Below, in pieces: positions 15,976-25,148 of a stretch of 42,113 nt of DNA. Position 1 is the stretch's first letter. The number at the start of each line of letters is the position of its first letter. This stretch comes from CALMRE01 sp964412895. Lineage in GTDB: Bacteria; UBP6; UBA1177; JAKLFG01. The DNA is taken from contig CAYPQK010000015.1 in the NCBI GenBank assembly GCA_964412895.1, positions 1 to 42,113 of the forward strand, in the 5' to 3' direction. The position numbers and the translations under genes were made by a program. The notes under the pieces are model-generated. The model worked only from the letters and a program-made list of their open reading frames with translations, searched no databases and had not been told where the DNA came from.

Positions 15976-18900
15976 GACTCGCTCTTCCCGTGACGGGTGA
16001 ACATATCGAAGAAACTGAATATCACCGGGACGATGAACAGGGTGACGATCGTCGAGAAGATGACGCCCCCCATGACCGACCACGCCATCGGATGTTTTAT
16101 CTCGGCCCCTTCGCCGGTGGCGATGGCGACCGGTATCATGCCGAAGATGATGGCGAGCGTCGTCATGAGGATGGGCCGCAGCCGTATCCGCCCCGCCTCG
16201 GCGAGCGCCTGTGCCGCCGTCATCCCGTGCCGCATCCGTTCGATGGAGAAATCGACGAGCAGGATCGAATTCTTCGTCACGAGTCCCATGAGCATGATGA
16301 CGCCGATGAAACTCATCATCGACAGCGACATCCCGGTCACCCAGAGGCTGAAGAAGGCGCCGGTGATGGCGAACGGTATCGCCGACATGATGGTGAGCGG
16401 ATGGATGAAGGAGTTGAACTGTGAGGCGAGGATGATGTAGATGAGGAATATCGATATGAACATCGTCCTGAGCAGCGACGCGAAGGTATCCTCCATCATC
16501 TCGGCCTCGCCGCCCATCGTCAGGCGGTTCTTGGGCGAAAAATTCTCCTTTGCGTAGTTCTTCGCCTTTTCCACCTGCACACCCATCGAGGTCGACGAGG
16601 CATAGTCGGCCGTTACCGTGATGAGCCGGTTGCGTTCGAGCCGGGTGATGATGACCTCGGAGGCGCCGTAGGTCACCTCGGCCACATCGGCGACGCGGAC
16701 GATCCTGCCGTCGGCGCCCTTGAGCGGCAGGTTGCGGATGTAGTCGATCGACTTGTAGCTCGGGTCGAGATAGACCTTGATGTCGTACATGTCGCCCCCA
16801 TCTTTGAAGTTGGCGATCTTCTCGCCCGAGAAGAGATACCGTAGCGCCATGGAGGTCTCGAACGGGCTGACGCCGAGTTCTGCCGCCTTCTCATGATCCA
16901 GCTTGATGCGCAGTTCCTTCTTCTGCCCTTTATCCGAGGTGTTGATGTCGGTGTAGCCGCCGTCGTGCTCCATGAACGATATGAGCCCCGCCGCGTCGCG
17001 CCGTATCTCCTCGTAGTCGGGACCGATGATGTTGAACATGATCGGCATCATGCCGCCGCCGCCGAATTCGTTCTTCTCGGCCACGCCCAAGACGGCGCCG
17101 TACTTTTCCCGGAGATAGCTAAGATCGGTACGCATCTCATCCATCGCCTCCATCTGCGTGACGGAGCGCTGGTGCAGGTCGACCATCTTGACCCGCAGAA
17201 CGATCTTGTTCTTCTCGTTGCGCTGGCCGCCGCCGATGGTGGTGAAGGTGAAATCGACCCACGGCTTTTGCGTGACGACCCGCACCGCGTCCTGCGCCAC
17301 CTCCTTGGAACGGTCTATCGATGCCTCACCCGCGAGTTCGATGTTGATGTCGAAGTCGCCTTGATCCATCTTGTCCATGAAGTTCGACTTGAGCAGCGTG
17401 ACGAGCATGAGCCCGCCGGCGAACAGCAGTACGCCGGTAACAAAGACAGTGACCTTGGTCAGACGGTTCCGCAGCACCAGTTCTATTATTTTCGAATACC
17501 CGTTCTCCAACCACACCAGTAGCGCCTCCATCCCGCGGTAGAGGAAGAACTTTTTCGATTCCTCCTTGAGCATGAGCGACGACAGAAGCGGCGTGACGGT
17601 GAAGGAGACGAGAAGCGATATCATGACCGATATCGCGATGGTGGCGCCGAACTGCCGCATAATCTTGCCGACCATGCCGGTCATGTAGACGATGGGGCCG
17701 AAAACGGCGACGATGGTAAGGGTGATCGCGAGGACCGCGAACCCTATCTCTTTGGTGGCGTCGAGCGCCGCCTGCATGCGGTTCTTTCCCATCTCCATGT
17801 GGCGGAAGATGTTCTCGATGACCACTATCGCGTCGTCGACCAGAAGTCCTATGGCGAGCGACAGCGCCATCGTCGTGACCATGTTGAGCGAATAGTCGAG
17901 CGCGCTGATGGCGAGGAAGGTGCCGATGACCGATACCGGCAACGCTATCCCGACGATGAACGAGGCGCGGCCGTTACGGAGGAACAGGAAGACGATCATG
18001 ATGGCGAGAAAGGCGCCGATGACGATATCCTCGACCGCCGAATCGACCGACATTTTGATAAAGGGGCTGTTGTCGGAGACGATATCTATGGTGTAACCCA
18101 CGGGGAGGTTGGCCCGTATCTTCACGACCTCCTTCTTGATATCGTCGGCCATCCTGACGACATTGACGCCGCCCTGTTTCTGTATCTGGAGCGCGATGGT
18201 CGGATTGAGGTCGCGTAGCGACGCGGAGGTCTCCTCCTGCAGGCCGTCCTCGACCTTCGCGATGTCGCGGACCAGTATTTTGGAGGCGCCCGCCGCGAAC
18301 AACGGCGTATCGCGTATCTGTTCTATGTCGCTGCGTTCCGAGGTGGTCTTGACGGTGATCTCTTCGGTGTCGCCCAGCAGTTTGACTCCGCCCGCCGGCA
18401 CCTCGAGGAAGGTTCCCTTGAGCATCTGGATGAAACTGAAGGCGGGGATGTTCACCCCCTCGATCTTGAGCGGGTCGAGCAGCACCTTGATCTCGCGCTT
18501 GCGGCCGCCGTACATATTGACCGAACCGACGCCGTAGAGCGTCTGTATCTGATTCTTGACCTGCTTTTCGGTGATGCGGGTCACTTCGCTCGGTTTTTCG
18601 CCCGCCGGCCCGTTGACCACCAGCGACAGCACCGGGAGCGCCTGAAAGTCGACCTTCTCGACGATCGGCGTCTCGACATCCTCCGGAAAGGTCGATTGGA
18701 TGGTGGCGAGTTTATCGCGGACATCCTGCGACGCGATGCGGATATCGATGCTGTCGTCAAAGGTGACCACGAGTTGGCCGACGCTGTTGAGCGCATAGCC
18801 CTGAATGTGTTTGATGCCCGATATCGAGGAGACGGCGTTCTCCATCTTCTCGACGACATCCTTCTCTATCGTCTCGGGGTCGGCCCCCGGATAGACCGCG

Positions 18901-19043
18901 ACCGCGGTGACTATCGGCAGATCGGCGTTGGGGAACAGCCCGACGCCGAGCGATCTATAGGCCATGAGTCCAAAGACGATGATGGCGGCGGTGATGACCG
19001 CGATGAAGACCGGGTTGCGTATCGAAAGGTTCGCGAGGAACAT
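15972..19043 (-). CDS. RND efflux permease, AcrB/HAE1-like (distal pump of a double-RND operon)
   Basis: A 1023-residue inner-membrane proton/drug antiporter. It starts IRNPVFIAVITAAIIVFG (TM1), followed by the porter-domain segment LPIVTAVAVYPGADPETIE. TM4 contains LAIGLLVDDAIVVIEN with the paired proton-relay aspartates D403 and D404, as in AcrB. The second half repeats the fold and ends in the usual RND helices with RLRPILMTTLAIIFGMIPVA. It exports hydrophobic or amphiphilic compounds together with an adaptor and TolC. It follows its adaptor by nine bases and is last in the six-gene operon. Its stop codon overlaps that of the convergent kinase at TTAA (15972-15975). The substrate cannot be predicted. 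Confidence 0.93.
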   Translation of the reverse strand: MFLANLSIRNPVFIAVITAAIIVFGLMAYRSLGVGLFPNADLPIVTAVAVYPGADPETIEKDVVEKMENAVSSISGIKHIQGYALNSVGQLVVTFDDSIDIRIASQDVRDKLATIQSTFPEDVETPIVEKVDFQALPVLSLVVNGPAGEKPSEVTRITEKQVKNQIQTLYGVGSVNMYGGRKREIKVLLDPLKIEGVNIPAFSFIQMLKGTFLEVPAGGVKLLGDTEEITVKTTSERSDIEQIRDTPLFAAGASKILVRDIAKVEDGLQEETSASLRDLNPTIALQIQKQGGVNVVRMADDIKKEVVKIRANLPVGYTIDIVSDNSPFIKMSVDSAVEDIVIGAFLAIMIVFLFLRNGRASFIVGIALPVSVIGTFLAISALDYSLNMVTTMALSLAIGLLVDDAIVVIENIFRHMEMGKNRMQAALDATKEIGFAVLAITLTIVAVFGPIVYMTGMVGKIMRQFGATIAISVMISLLVSFTVTPLLSSLMLKEESKKFFLYRGMEALLVWLENGYSKIIELVLRNRLTKVTVFVTGVLLFAGGLMLVTLLKSNFMDKMDQGDFDINIELAGEASIDRSKEVAQDAVRVVTQKPWVDFTFTTIGGGQRNEKNKIVLRVKMVDLHQRSVTQMEAMDEMRTDLSYLREKYGAVLGVAEKNEFGGGGMMPIMFNIIGPDYEEIRRDAAGLISFMEHDGGYTDINTSDKGQKKELRIKLDHEKAAELGVSPFETSMALRYLFSGEKIANFKDGGDMYDIKVYLDPSYKSIDYIRNLPLKGADGRIVRVADVAEVTYGASEVIITRLERNRLITVTADYASSTSMGVQVEKAKNYAKENFSPKNRLTMGGEAEMMEDTFASLLRTMFISIFLIYIILASQFNSFIHPLTIMSAIPFAITGAFFSLWVTGMSLSMMSFIGVIMLMGLVTKNSILLVDFSIERMRHGMTAAQALAEAGRIRLRPILMTTLAIIFGMIPVAIATGEGAEIKHPMAWSVMGGVIFSTIVTLFIVPVIFSFFDMFTRHGKSES

Positions 19044-19052
19044 GACGCCTCC

Positions 19053-20165
19053 TTACTGTTTAGCCGAGACCGCTTCGCCCGCCTTGACCAGCGACGCGTC
19101 GTTGACGATCCGCGCCGGGATGTCGCCGCTCACCTCCAGCCCCTCTTCAAAGGGGAATCCGGTAATGACGCTACGCGCCGTGACCACGCCGTTATCGACG
19201 GTGTACACCTCGGCGTTCCGCTCGCCGGTCGTCCTGACCGCGGTCGGCGGGACGATGATCCGCTCCCTCTCCTTGGTTTTTATCGCGGCGATCGCCGAGA
19301 TGCCCGACGGGATCGACATATCCTTATTCTCGATGTAGACGATGATGCTGAATTTCTTCATGTCGTTGAGACTGCTTCCCTTCGAATGGATCTTCGCCTC
19401 GACGGTCCGCCCGAGTGCCGGGATGGAGAACGACACCGGATCGCCCGGCCCGATCTCGCCGAAGTAGAGTTCGCTGATCTGTATGTTCACCTTGAGCCGG
19501 TCGATCTTTTCGATGAAGGCGACATCGGCGCTGTCGGGCATCATGGTCACCGTCTTGGCGCCGACGGCGAGTTTCTTCCGCGTGATGACCCCGTCGAACG
19601 GTGCGCGTACCTGCGTTTTGGCAACATTCTTCTCCATCATCGTCACCGCCTTGCGGTTCGCCTCTATCTGTTTCTCCAGCGCGTTGTACTGCGTCTCGAT
19701 GCCGTCGAGCTGCTGTTTGGAGGCGGCCCCCTTCTCGTAGAGCCCCTTGAGCCGCTGGTAGTCGTTGCCGAGCCCGGCGTACTGCGCATCGAGCGCCGCG
19801 ACCCCCGCCTTGGCCTGTTCAAGGCCAAGTATGTAGTCGGTGGCGTCGAGCGTCGCGACGATCTGCCCCTTTTTCACCCGCTGGTTCTCCTCGACATGGA
19901 ACTTGAGTACCGTGCCGCCGACCTCGGAGGCGACCGCCCCCTTCTCTTCGGGAGCGAGCGTCACCGACTCGCGGATGGTCACCGCCCCCTTTTTCCGGAG
20001 CGGTTCGACCAGCCGTACCTCCTTGGTCACCTCCTTGCGCGGCTGGACCGCCGCGGCCGGCTGTTCACCGGCGTTACCGCTGCCGCAGGCGGCCATCAGC
20101 GATATCATTACCGTCACGATCATCGTTAGAAGCATCCGTTGCACCATGGTGAATCTCCGCATCAT
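19053..20165 (-). CDS. RND periplasmic adaptor lipoprotein (second of two)
   Basis: A 370-residue membrane-fusion protein. A lipoprotein signal sequence ends with lipobox LMAAC (C27), so it is probably anchored by lipid on the periplasmic side. The lipoyl-like half motif VGGTVLKFHVEENQRVKKGQ is followed by a helical hairpin (about 115-175), a second lipoyl half with VRAPFDGVITRKK, and a beta-barrel domain. It bridges an RND pump to TolC. Its ATG overlaps the TGA of the upstream RND gene (20162-20165), and it precedes the distal RND gene by nine bases. The pairing with that downstream pump is inferred from position. Confidence 0.91.
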   Translation of the reverse strand: MMRRFTMVQRMLLTMIVTVMISLMAACGSGNAGEQPAAAVQPRKEVTKEVRLVEPLRKKGAVTIRESVTLAPEEKGAVASEVGGTVLKFHVEENQRVKKGQIVATLDATDYILGLEQAKAGVAALDAQYAGLGNDYQRLKGLYEKGAASKQQLDGIETQYNALEKQIEANRKAVTMMEKNVAKTQVRAPFDGVITRKKLAVGAKTVTMMPDSADVAFIEKIDRLKVNIQISELYFGEIGPGDPVSFSIPALGRTVEAKIHSKGSSLNDMKKFSIIVYIENKDMSIPSGISAIAAIKTKERERIIVPPTAVRTTGERNAEVYTVDNGVVTARSVITGFPFEEGLEVSGDIPARIVNDASLVKAGEAVSAKQ

Positions 20166-23100
20166 ATTGTCTCCGTACTATTCTTTCTCCAGTTATGTTT
20201 TCTCAGGAAGGCGTCGACCGCCGAATACATGCAGGGAATGAGCACCAGCGTCACCAGCGTCGAAAAGGTGAGCCCGAAAACGACCGCGACCCCCATCGGG
20301 TTGTAGGTCTCGTGCCCTTCGCCGCTCACCAGCGCGAGCGGCAGCATGCCGAATATGGTGGTAGCGGCGGTCATGAGTATGGGGCGGAGCCGCCGGGCGC
20401 CCGAATAGATGAGCGCCTCGTCGGTCGAGAAACGGAGTTTCTCCTGCTGTATCTTGGTGTAGTCGATGAGCACTATCGCATTGTTGACGACGATGCCCAC
20501 GAGGATGATCATCCCGAGGAACGCCGGGACCGACAGCGTATGCCCCGTGAGGAGCAGGCCGATCAGCACGCCGCTTATCGCGAAGGGTATGGAAAAGATG
20601 ATGACGAACGGATCGACGAACGATTCGAACTGCGCCGCCATGACCAGATAGACCAGCAGTATGCCGAGCAGGAGCATCAGCACGAGATCGCCGGTGTTCT
20701 CCTTCTGACTTTTCAGAGTGCCGCCGTAAATGATCCCGATGTCGGGATCCAGTTGCGCCGCCTTGATCGCCTTTTCGACCTCCACGCCGATCTTGCCGAT
20801 GGCGATGTTCTCCTCCAACCGCGCGCCGACCGACACGACCCGTTCGCGGTTCTGGCGGTTCACCGACAGCGAGGTCAGCCCTTCTTTGACCTCGGCGATA
20901 TCCTTGAGTTTCACCGTGGTGCCGAAGAGCGTTTTTATCTCCAGTTCCTTCAACTGTTCGATATTCTCGCGGTCGGACTTCTTGTATTTGACCATGATCT
21001 CGAATTCGTCGCCCTCCTTGCGGTAGACCGACGCGGTACTGCCGTAGAATGCGTTACGGACCGCCGTGGCGATCATCGCGGTCTTGAGCCCCACCTGACT
21101 CGCCCGGATACGGTCTATCTTCACCTCGATCTGCGGCTTGAGCGAATCGGCGTCATTGCCGATATCCTTGAGCCCCGCTATCTTCTGGAATTCCTTTTCC
21201 AGCCGGGCGGCCGCCTCGTTGAGTTTTTTGAAGTCCTTATGGGCCAGTTTCACCGTCACCGGCTTCTCTCCGCCCGATATCAGATCACCGAACCCGCTGG
21301 AGGTCTTGATATCCATCTTCTCTATGCCGGGAACCTCGGCGATGATCCGCTCGCGGATGCGGTTGGCGAAGAATTTCACATTCTCCTTCCGGTAATTCTG
21401 TGAAACCAGTTTCACGCCGGTAAGCCCCGTATTGGTGTCCTGCACCTTCTGCGAGAAGCCCGAATCGTCGGGACCGCCCCGCAGGAAGACCCGTTCGAGA
21501 TAGTGCGCCGGCACCTCTTCACGGATGATCCGTTCGATGTGCTGGCCGACCTTGAGGGTATCCTCTATCCGGCTGCCCAGCGGCAGTTCGTATTCGATCT
21601 GGATCATCCCCTCGTCCCCTTCCGGTAGGAAATCGACCCCGACGAGCGGCACGATGACAAGCGACCCGACGAAGATGAGACCGGCGGCGACAATGGTCTT
21701 TTTCTTGTGCCGGAGCGTGGACCGGATGATCCGCGTGTAGCGATCCTCGACAAAGTTCAGAAACCGCTCGCCGAGCCGGAAGAACCAGTTGTCGTGTGCG
21801 GCGCCGTCGGCGCGGGCGGTCAGTATCCGCGAACAGACCATCGGCGTGAGAAGCATCGCGGCCAGAAGCGACGCGGTGAGCGTCAGTACGATGACGCCGG
21901 CCAACTGGCTGAAAAGTATCCCGATCAAACCGCCGACGAAAAACAGCGGCGCGAAGATGACGATGGTGGTCAGCGTCGAGGCGACGATCGCCCCGCCCAC
22001 CTCGGAGGTCCCTTCGATGGCGGCGTCGGCCCGGCTTTTTCCCGCTTCGAGGTGACGGGTGATATTGTCGAGCGCGACTATCGAGTTGTCGACCACCATG
22101 CCGATGGCGAGCGACAGCGACATCAGCGACACGAGATTCAGCGTGAAGCCGAAGGCGTAGAGGAACGCGAAGGCGATGAGCATCGAGGCCGGTATCGAAA
22201 GGAGTACGATGAAACTCGAACGGAAGCGCCGCAGGAAGAAGACCACCACCACCAGAACGAACAGACAGGCGAAAAGGACCGCCGTGGAGAGATTCCTGAT
22301 CATCTTCACGATGAAATCGGACGAATCGAGCAGGATACCGATCTTGAAACCCTCGGGAAGCCGCGTCCCGATCTTCCCGAGCTCCTCTTTCACCGCGTCG
22401 GCGATCGCGACGGTATTGGCGCCCGACTGTTTCTGGATCATCATGAAGACCATGTACTCGCCGTCCTTGATACCGTACTGGCGGCTGTCCTCGCTCCCCC
22501 AGAAGACCCGCGCCACATCCTTTATCCGGATGAGCCCCGACGGGGTGCTGGCGATGATCGTCTCGTGTATCTCCTCTATATTCTTGTATTCGCCGGGTAT
22601 CCGTATGGTGTAGTCGTAGGAACCGATCTCGATGTTCCCGGCGGGGAGCGACAGATTCTCCGCCCGGATGGCATTCACCAGATCGTCGACCGTCAGGTTG
22701 AACGCCGAAAGCCGTTGTTTCTCGGCCGATATGATGATCTTCTTCTTCATCTCGTTGAAGGTTATCACCGACCCGACACCCGGTATCCGTTCGAAATAAT
22801 TGGTGATATAATTGTCTATCTCCTCACCCTTATAGCGAATATCCTCCTTTGAGGAGGTGATCGCAAGGAACAGGATGGGCATCATGCTGAAATCGAATTT
22901 GAACACGAGCGGTTCGTCGATGTCGTCGGGCAGATAGGAGCGCGACATATTCAGGAGGTCGCGGATCTTGTTGGTCGCCTCGCTCAGGTCGACCCCAAAC
23001 TCGAACTCGCAGGTGACCGAAGAAACCCCTTCCATCGACCTGCTGTAGATATTCTTCATGCCGGCGGTGGAGGAGAGCGCCGATTCGATGACCCGGCTCA

Positions 23101-23287
23101 CCTTCTCCTCGACCTCTTCGGAACCGGCGCCGCGGTAGATCGTGATGACCGATATCGCGGGCGCCTCGATGTCGGGCATGAGGTCGATGGGGAGATCCAT
23201 CAGCGAATAAAGACCGAACAGCCCCATCATCACGAATATGACCGATACCAGCACCGGCCGGCTGACGGCGAATTTGGGAAGATTCAT
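20162..23287 (-). CDS. RND efflux permease (proximal pump of a double-RND operon)
   Basis: A 1041-residue RND transporter starting with AVSRPVLVSVIFVMMGLFG and IEAPAISVITIYRGAGSEEVE. TM4 reads LSLAIGMVVDNSIVALDN, so the AcrB Asp-Asp pair is Asp400-Asn401 here. Single-Asp versions exist in other RND branches, so this does not imply inactivity, but it separates this pump from the distal one. The C-terminal half has RLRPILMTAATTIFGMLPLA. The start ATG overlaps the stop of its adaptor (23284-23287), and its own stop overlaps the second adaptor start, so the four pump genes are translationally linked. The substrate is unknown. Confidence 0.92.
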   Translation of the reverse strand: MNLPKFAVSRPVLVSVIFVMMGLFGLYSLMDLPIDLMPDIEAPAISVITIYRGAGSEEVEEKVSRVIESALSSTAGMKNIYSRSMEGVSSVTCEFEFGVDLSEATNKIRDLLNMSRSYLPDDIDEPLVFKFDFSMMPILFLAITSSKEDIRYKGEEIDNYITNYFERIPGVGSVITFNEMKKKIIISAEKQRLSAFNLTVDDLVNAIRAENLSLPAGNIEIGSYDYTIRIPGEYKNIEEIHETIIASTPSGLIRIKDVARVFWGSEDSRQYGIKDGEYMVFMMIQKQSGANTVAIADAVKEELGKIGTRLPEGFKIGILLDSSDFIVKMIRNLSTAVLFACLFVLVVVVFFLRRFRSSFIVLLSIPASMLIAFAFLYAFGFTLNLVSLMSLSLAIGMVVDNSIVALDNITRHLEAGKSRADAAIEGTSEVGGAIVASTLTTIVIFAPLFFVGGLIGILFSQLAGVIVLTLTASLLAAMLLTPMVCSRILTARADGAAHDNWFFRLGERFLNFVEDRYTRIIRSTLRHKKKTIVAAGLIFVGSLVIVPLVGVDFLPEGDEGMIQIEYELPLGSRIEDTLKVGQHIERIIREEVPAHYLERVFLRGGPDDSGFSQKVQDTNTGLTGVKLVSQNYRKENVKFFANRIRERIIAEVPGIEKMDIKTSSGFGDLISGGEKPVTVKLAHKDFKKLNEAAARLEKEFQKIAGLKDIGNDADSLKPQIEVKIDRIRASQVGLKTAMIATAVRNAFYGSTASVYRKEGDEFEIMVKYKKSDRENIEQLKELEIKTLFGTTVKLKDIAEVKEGLTSLSVNRQNRERVVSVGARLEENIAIGKIGVEVEKAIKAAQLDPDIGIIYGGTLKSQKENTGDLVLMLLLGILLVYLVMAAQFESFVDPFVIIFSIPFAISGVLIGLLLTGHTLSVPAFLGMIILVGIVVNNAIVLIDYTKIQQEKLRFSTDEALIYSGARRLRPILMTAATTIFGMLPLALVSGEGHETYNPMGVAVVFGLTFSTLVTLVLIPCMYSAVDAFLRKHNWRKNSTETI

Positions 23288-24447
23288 TTCTTCACCTCGC
23301 CGTTGACGGGCGCCTCCGCCGCTATCACCTTGACCTTCTGTCCCTCTTCAAGACGCCTTCCGCCGCCGACCACGATCTCCTCGTTCCCCGTAAGCCCCTT
23401 CTCGACGATGGTGTAGCCCTCGACCGCGCCGCCCATGAATATCTCCTTGATGAAGACACGGTCCTCGCCGTTCTTCACATAGACGATCCCCGCCTCGTTG
23501 TCGCGGGTGAAGACGGCGTTGCGCGGTATCACGAGATATTCCTTTTCGGGCAGGGTGAAGCGGACCCGCACCGTCATTCCCGGCTTGAAAAAATGGTCGC
23601 GGTTCTCCACCGCCAGCTCCACCTTCACGCTTTTGGTCATCGGGTCGACCTTGCTGTTGATCAGGTTGACCTTGGCGGCCGCCTCTTTATCGGGATAGGC
23701 GTCGAAGAAGACCTTCGCCACCGTATCTTTCGTGATGCCGCGTATCTCGAGTTCGCTGATGAAGATATTGATCTTGAGCGTGTCGGTCTGCACGACCTCG
23801 AACATCGGCCGGGGGCTCGCCGGTGCGGCCATCTCGCCGATCTCGCCGTTACGCGCGGCGATGTAACCGGTGAAGGGGGCGACGATGGCGGTGTAGCCGA
23901 GCTGTTTGAGATTGCCCTCCAGCGCGCTCTGCGCCATGCCGCGCTGCGCCTTGGCGGCGGCGAGTCCCGCCTCGGTCTGTTTGTAGCCCGCCTCGACCTG
24001 CTCGAATTCGCTGGCCGATACCGATCCGTTCTGCTTGAGCGTCTTGAACCGCTCATAGTCGGCGCCGATCTTCGCGAAAGCCGCCTCGGCCTGCATGACC
24101 CCCGCCTCGGCCGCCGCGATCTGCGCCCGGGCCGCGTTCACCGCTATCTCGTAGTCGCTCCCGTCGAGCCGCGCGAGGACCGCGCCCGCCTTGACGGGGT
24201 CGCCCTCCTTGACCGCGAAGGACCTGATGACCGCCGCGACCTTGGGATTGATGTAGGCGGTCTGCGCCGCCACGGCGACCGACGCGGTATCGAAGGAGCG
24301 GCTGAACTTCTTTTTCTCCGGCGTGGTGATGGTGACCGCCTGCGTGATGTCGGTTCCGTCGATAGTATCCTTTTGGGCACAGGAGGAAAGTAAGAGACAG
24401 CCCGCCGCCAGCAGAATAAGCGTCGCAGATACCAGTCTGGTGTTCAT
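23284..24447 (-). CDS. RND periplasmic adaptor lipoprotein (first of two)
   Basis: A 387-residue membrane-fusion protein with a lipoprotein signal and lipobox LLSSC (C23). The order is: first lipoyl half (INPKVAAVIRSFAVKEGDPV), an Ala-rich helical hairpin (about 90-160; AAEAGVMQAEAAFAKIG), second lipoyl half (APFTGYIAARNGEIGE), then a beta-barrel and membrane-proximal region. It links the proximal RND pump to TolC. The stop overlaps the RND start by four bases, a strong sign that the two are partners. It starts 15 bases after the tetR stop. It is distinct in sequence from the second adaptor, so the operon holds two adaptor/pump pairs. Confidence 0.91.
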   Translation of the reverse strand: MNTRLVSATLILLAAGCLLLSSCAQKDTIDGTDITQAVTITTPEKKKFSRSFDTASVAVAAQTAYINPKVAAVIRSFAVKEGDPVKAGAVLARLDGSDYEIAVNAARAQIAAAEAGVMQAEAAFAKIGADYERFKTLKQNGSVSASEFEQVEAGYKQTEAGLAAAKAQRGMAQSALEGNLKQLGYTAIVAPFTGYIAARNGEIGEMAAPASPRPMFEVVQTDTLKINIFISELEIRGITKDTVAKVFFDAYPDKEAAAKVNLINSKVDPMTKSVKVELAVENRDHFFKPGMTVRVRFTLPEKEYLVIPRNAVFTRDNEAGIVYVKNGEDRVFIKEIFMGGAVEGYTIVEKGLTGNEEIVVGGGRRLEEGQKVKVIAAEAPVNGEVKK

Positions 24448-24462
24448 ATGTATCTCCGTCTC

Positions 24463-25137
24463 CTATTTGCCGAACAGTTTCTTCTTCAGGTCGTCCACCC
24501 CGCCGATGAGGAACTCGAACACATCCGTGTTGCCGATGTTGTCGAGCCGCCACGGGAAATCCGATATGATGGAGTAGGAGGCGAGCGCCTTGGACTGGTT
24601 GGTGATGTTCGAGGTCAGCGCGACGAACGAGTGGAGGAATCCGGCATACATCAGCGTTATCTTCCGCGTCCGGTCATCGTCGGGCGATTCGCCGAGGTAC
24701 TGCGCCATCACCCCGTTGAGCCAGTGCAGTTCGGTGTCGCGATGGGAAAGTATCTTGCGTGCGATGTCGGGCGAGTTGAACATGTACTTCTGCATCTCGT
24801 AGAAGACCTCGGTCGATATCTCCATGAGCGGCCGGAACTCCTCGTACCCGCCGAAGAAGACCTTCAGGTTGAAATCGCAATAGATGAACAGGATATCCTT
24901 CGGGTCCTTCGCGTTCTCTATCAGCGGCTTGAGTTTTTCCCTCAATTTGCTGTTGAACAGTTCGAACCCCTCCACCAGAAGCGCCTCTTTGGAGCCGAAA
25001 TAATAATATAGCGCCGACTTGGTCAGTCCCGACCGTTCGGCCACATCGGAGAGGGTGACGCGGTTTATCCCGTACTCCCCGACCAGTTTGATGAAATTAT
25101 TGAGGATGAATTCCCGCTTGTCGACGGCGCCGTTCAT
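24463..25137 (-). CDS. TetR-family transcriptional regulator
   Basis: A 224-residue regulator with the N-terminal helix-turn-helix of TetR proteins, VTLSDVAERSGLTKSALYYY followed by FGSKEALLVEGF (about 23-56), and a longer helical ligand-binding C-terminal region. Such proteins usually repress the genes they sit with and release DNA on binding a pump substrate. It lies second in the operon, between tolC and the first adaptor, so it would be transcribed with the pump and could autoregulate. A dyad at 26565-26603 over the operon start is a candidate operator. RBS GGGGAGGGG precedes the ATG. The ligand is unknown. Confidence 0.9.
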   Translation of the reverse strand: MNGAVDKREFILNNFIKLVGEYGINRVTLSDVAERSGLTKSALYYYFGSKEALLVEGFELFNSKLREKLKPLIENAKDPKDILFIYCDFNLKVFFGGYEEFRPLMEISTEVFYEMQKYMFNSPDIARKILSHRDTELHWLNGVMAQYLGESPDDDRTRKITLMYAGFLHSFVALTSNITNQSKALASYSIISDFPWRLDNIGNTDVFEFLIGGVDDLKKKLFGK

Positions 25138-25148
25138 AGCCCCCTCCC

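Noticed and set aside
22070..22100. Asp-Asn in TM4 of the proximal RND as a broken pump
   Set aside because: Single-Asp relays occur in other RND branches and the rest of the protein is full length, so this alone does not show inactivation.
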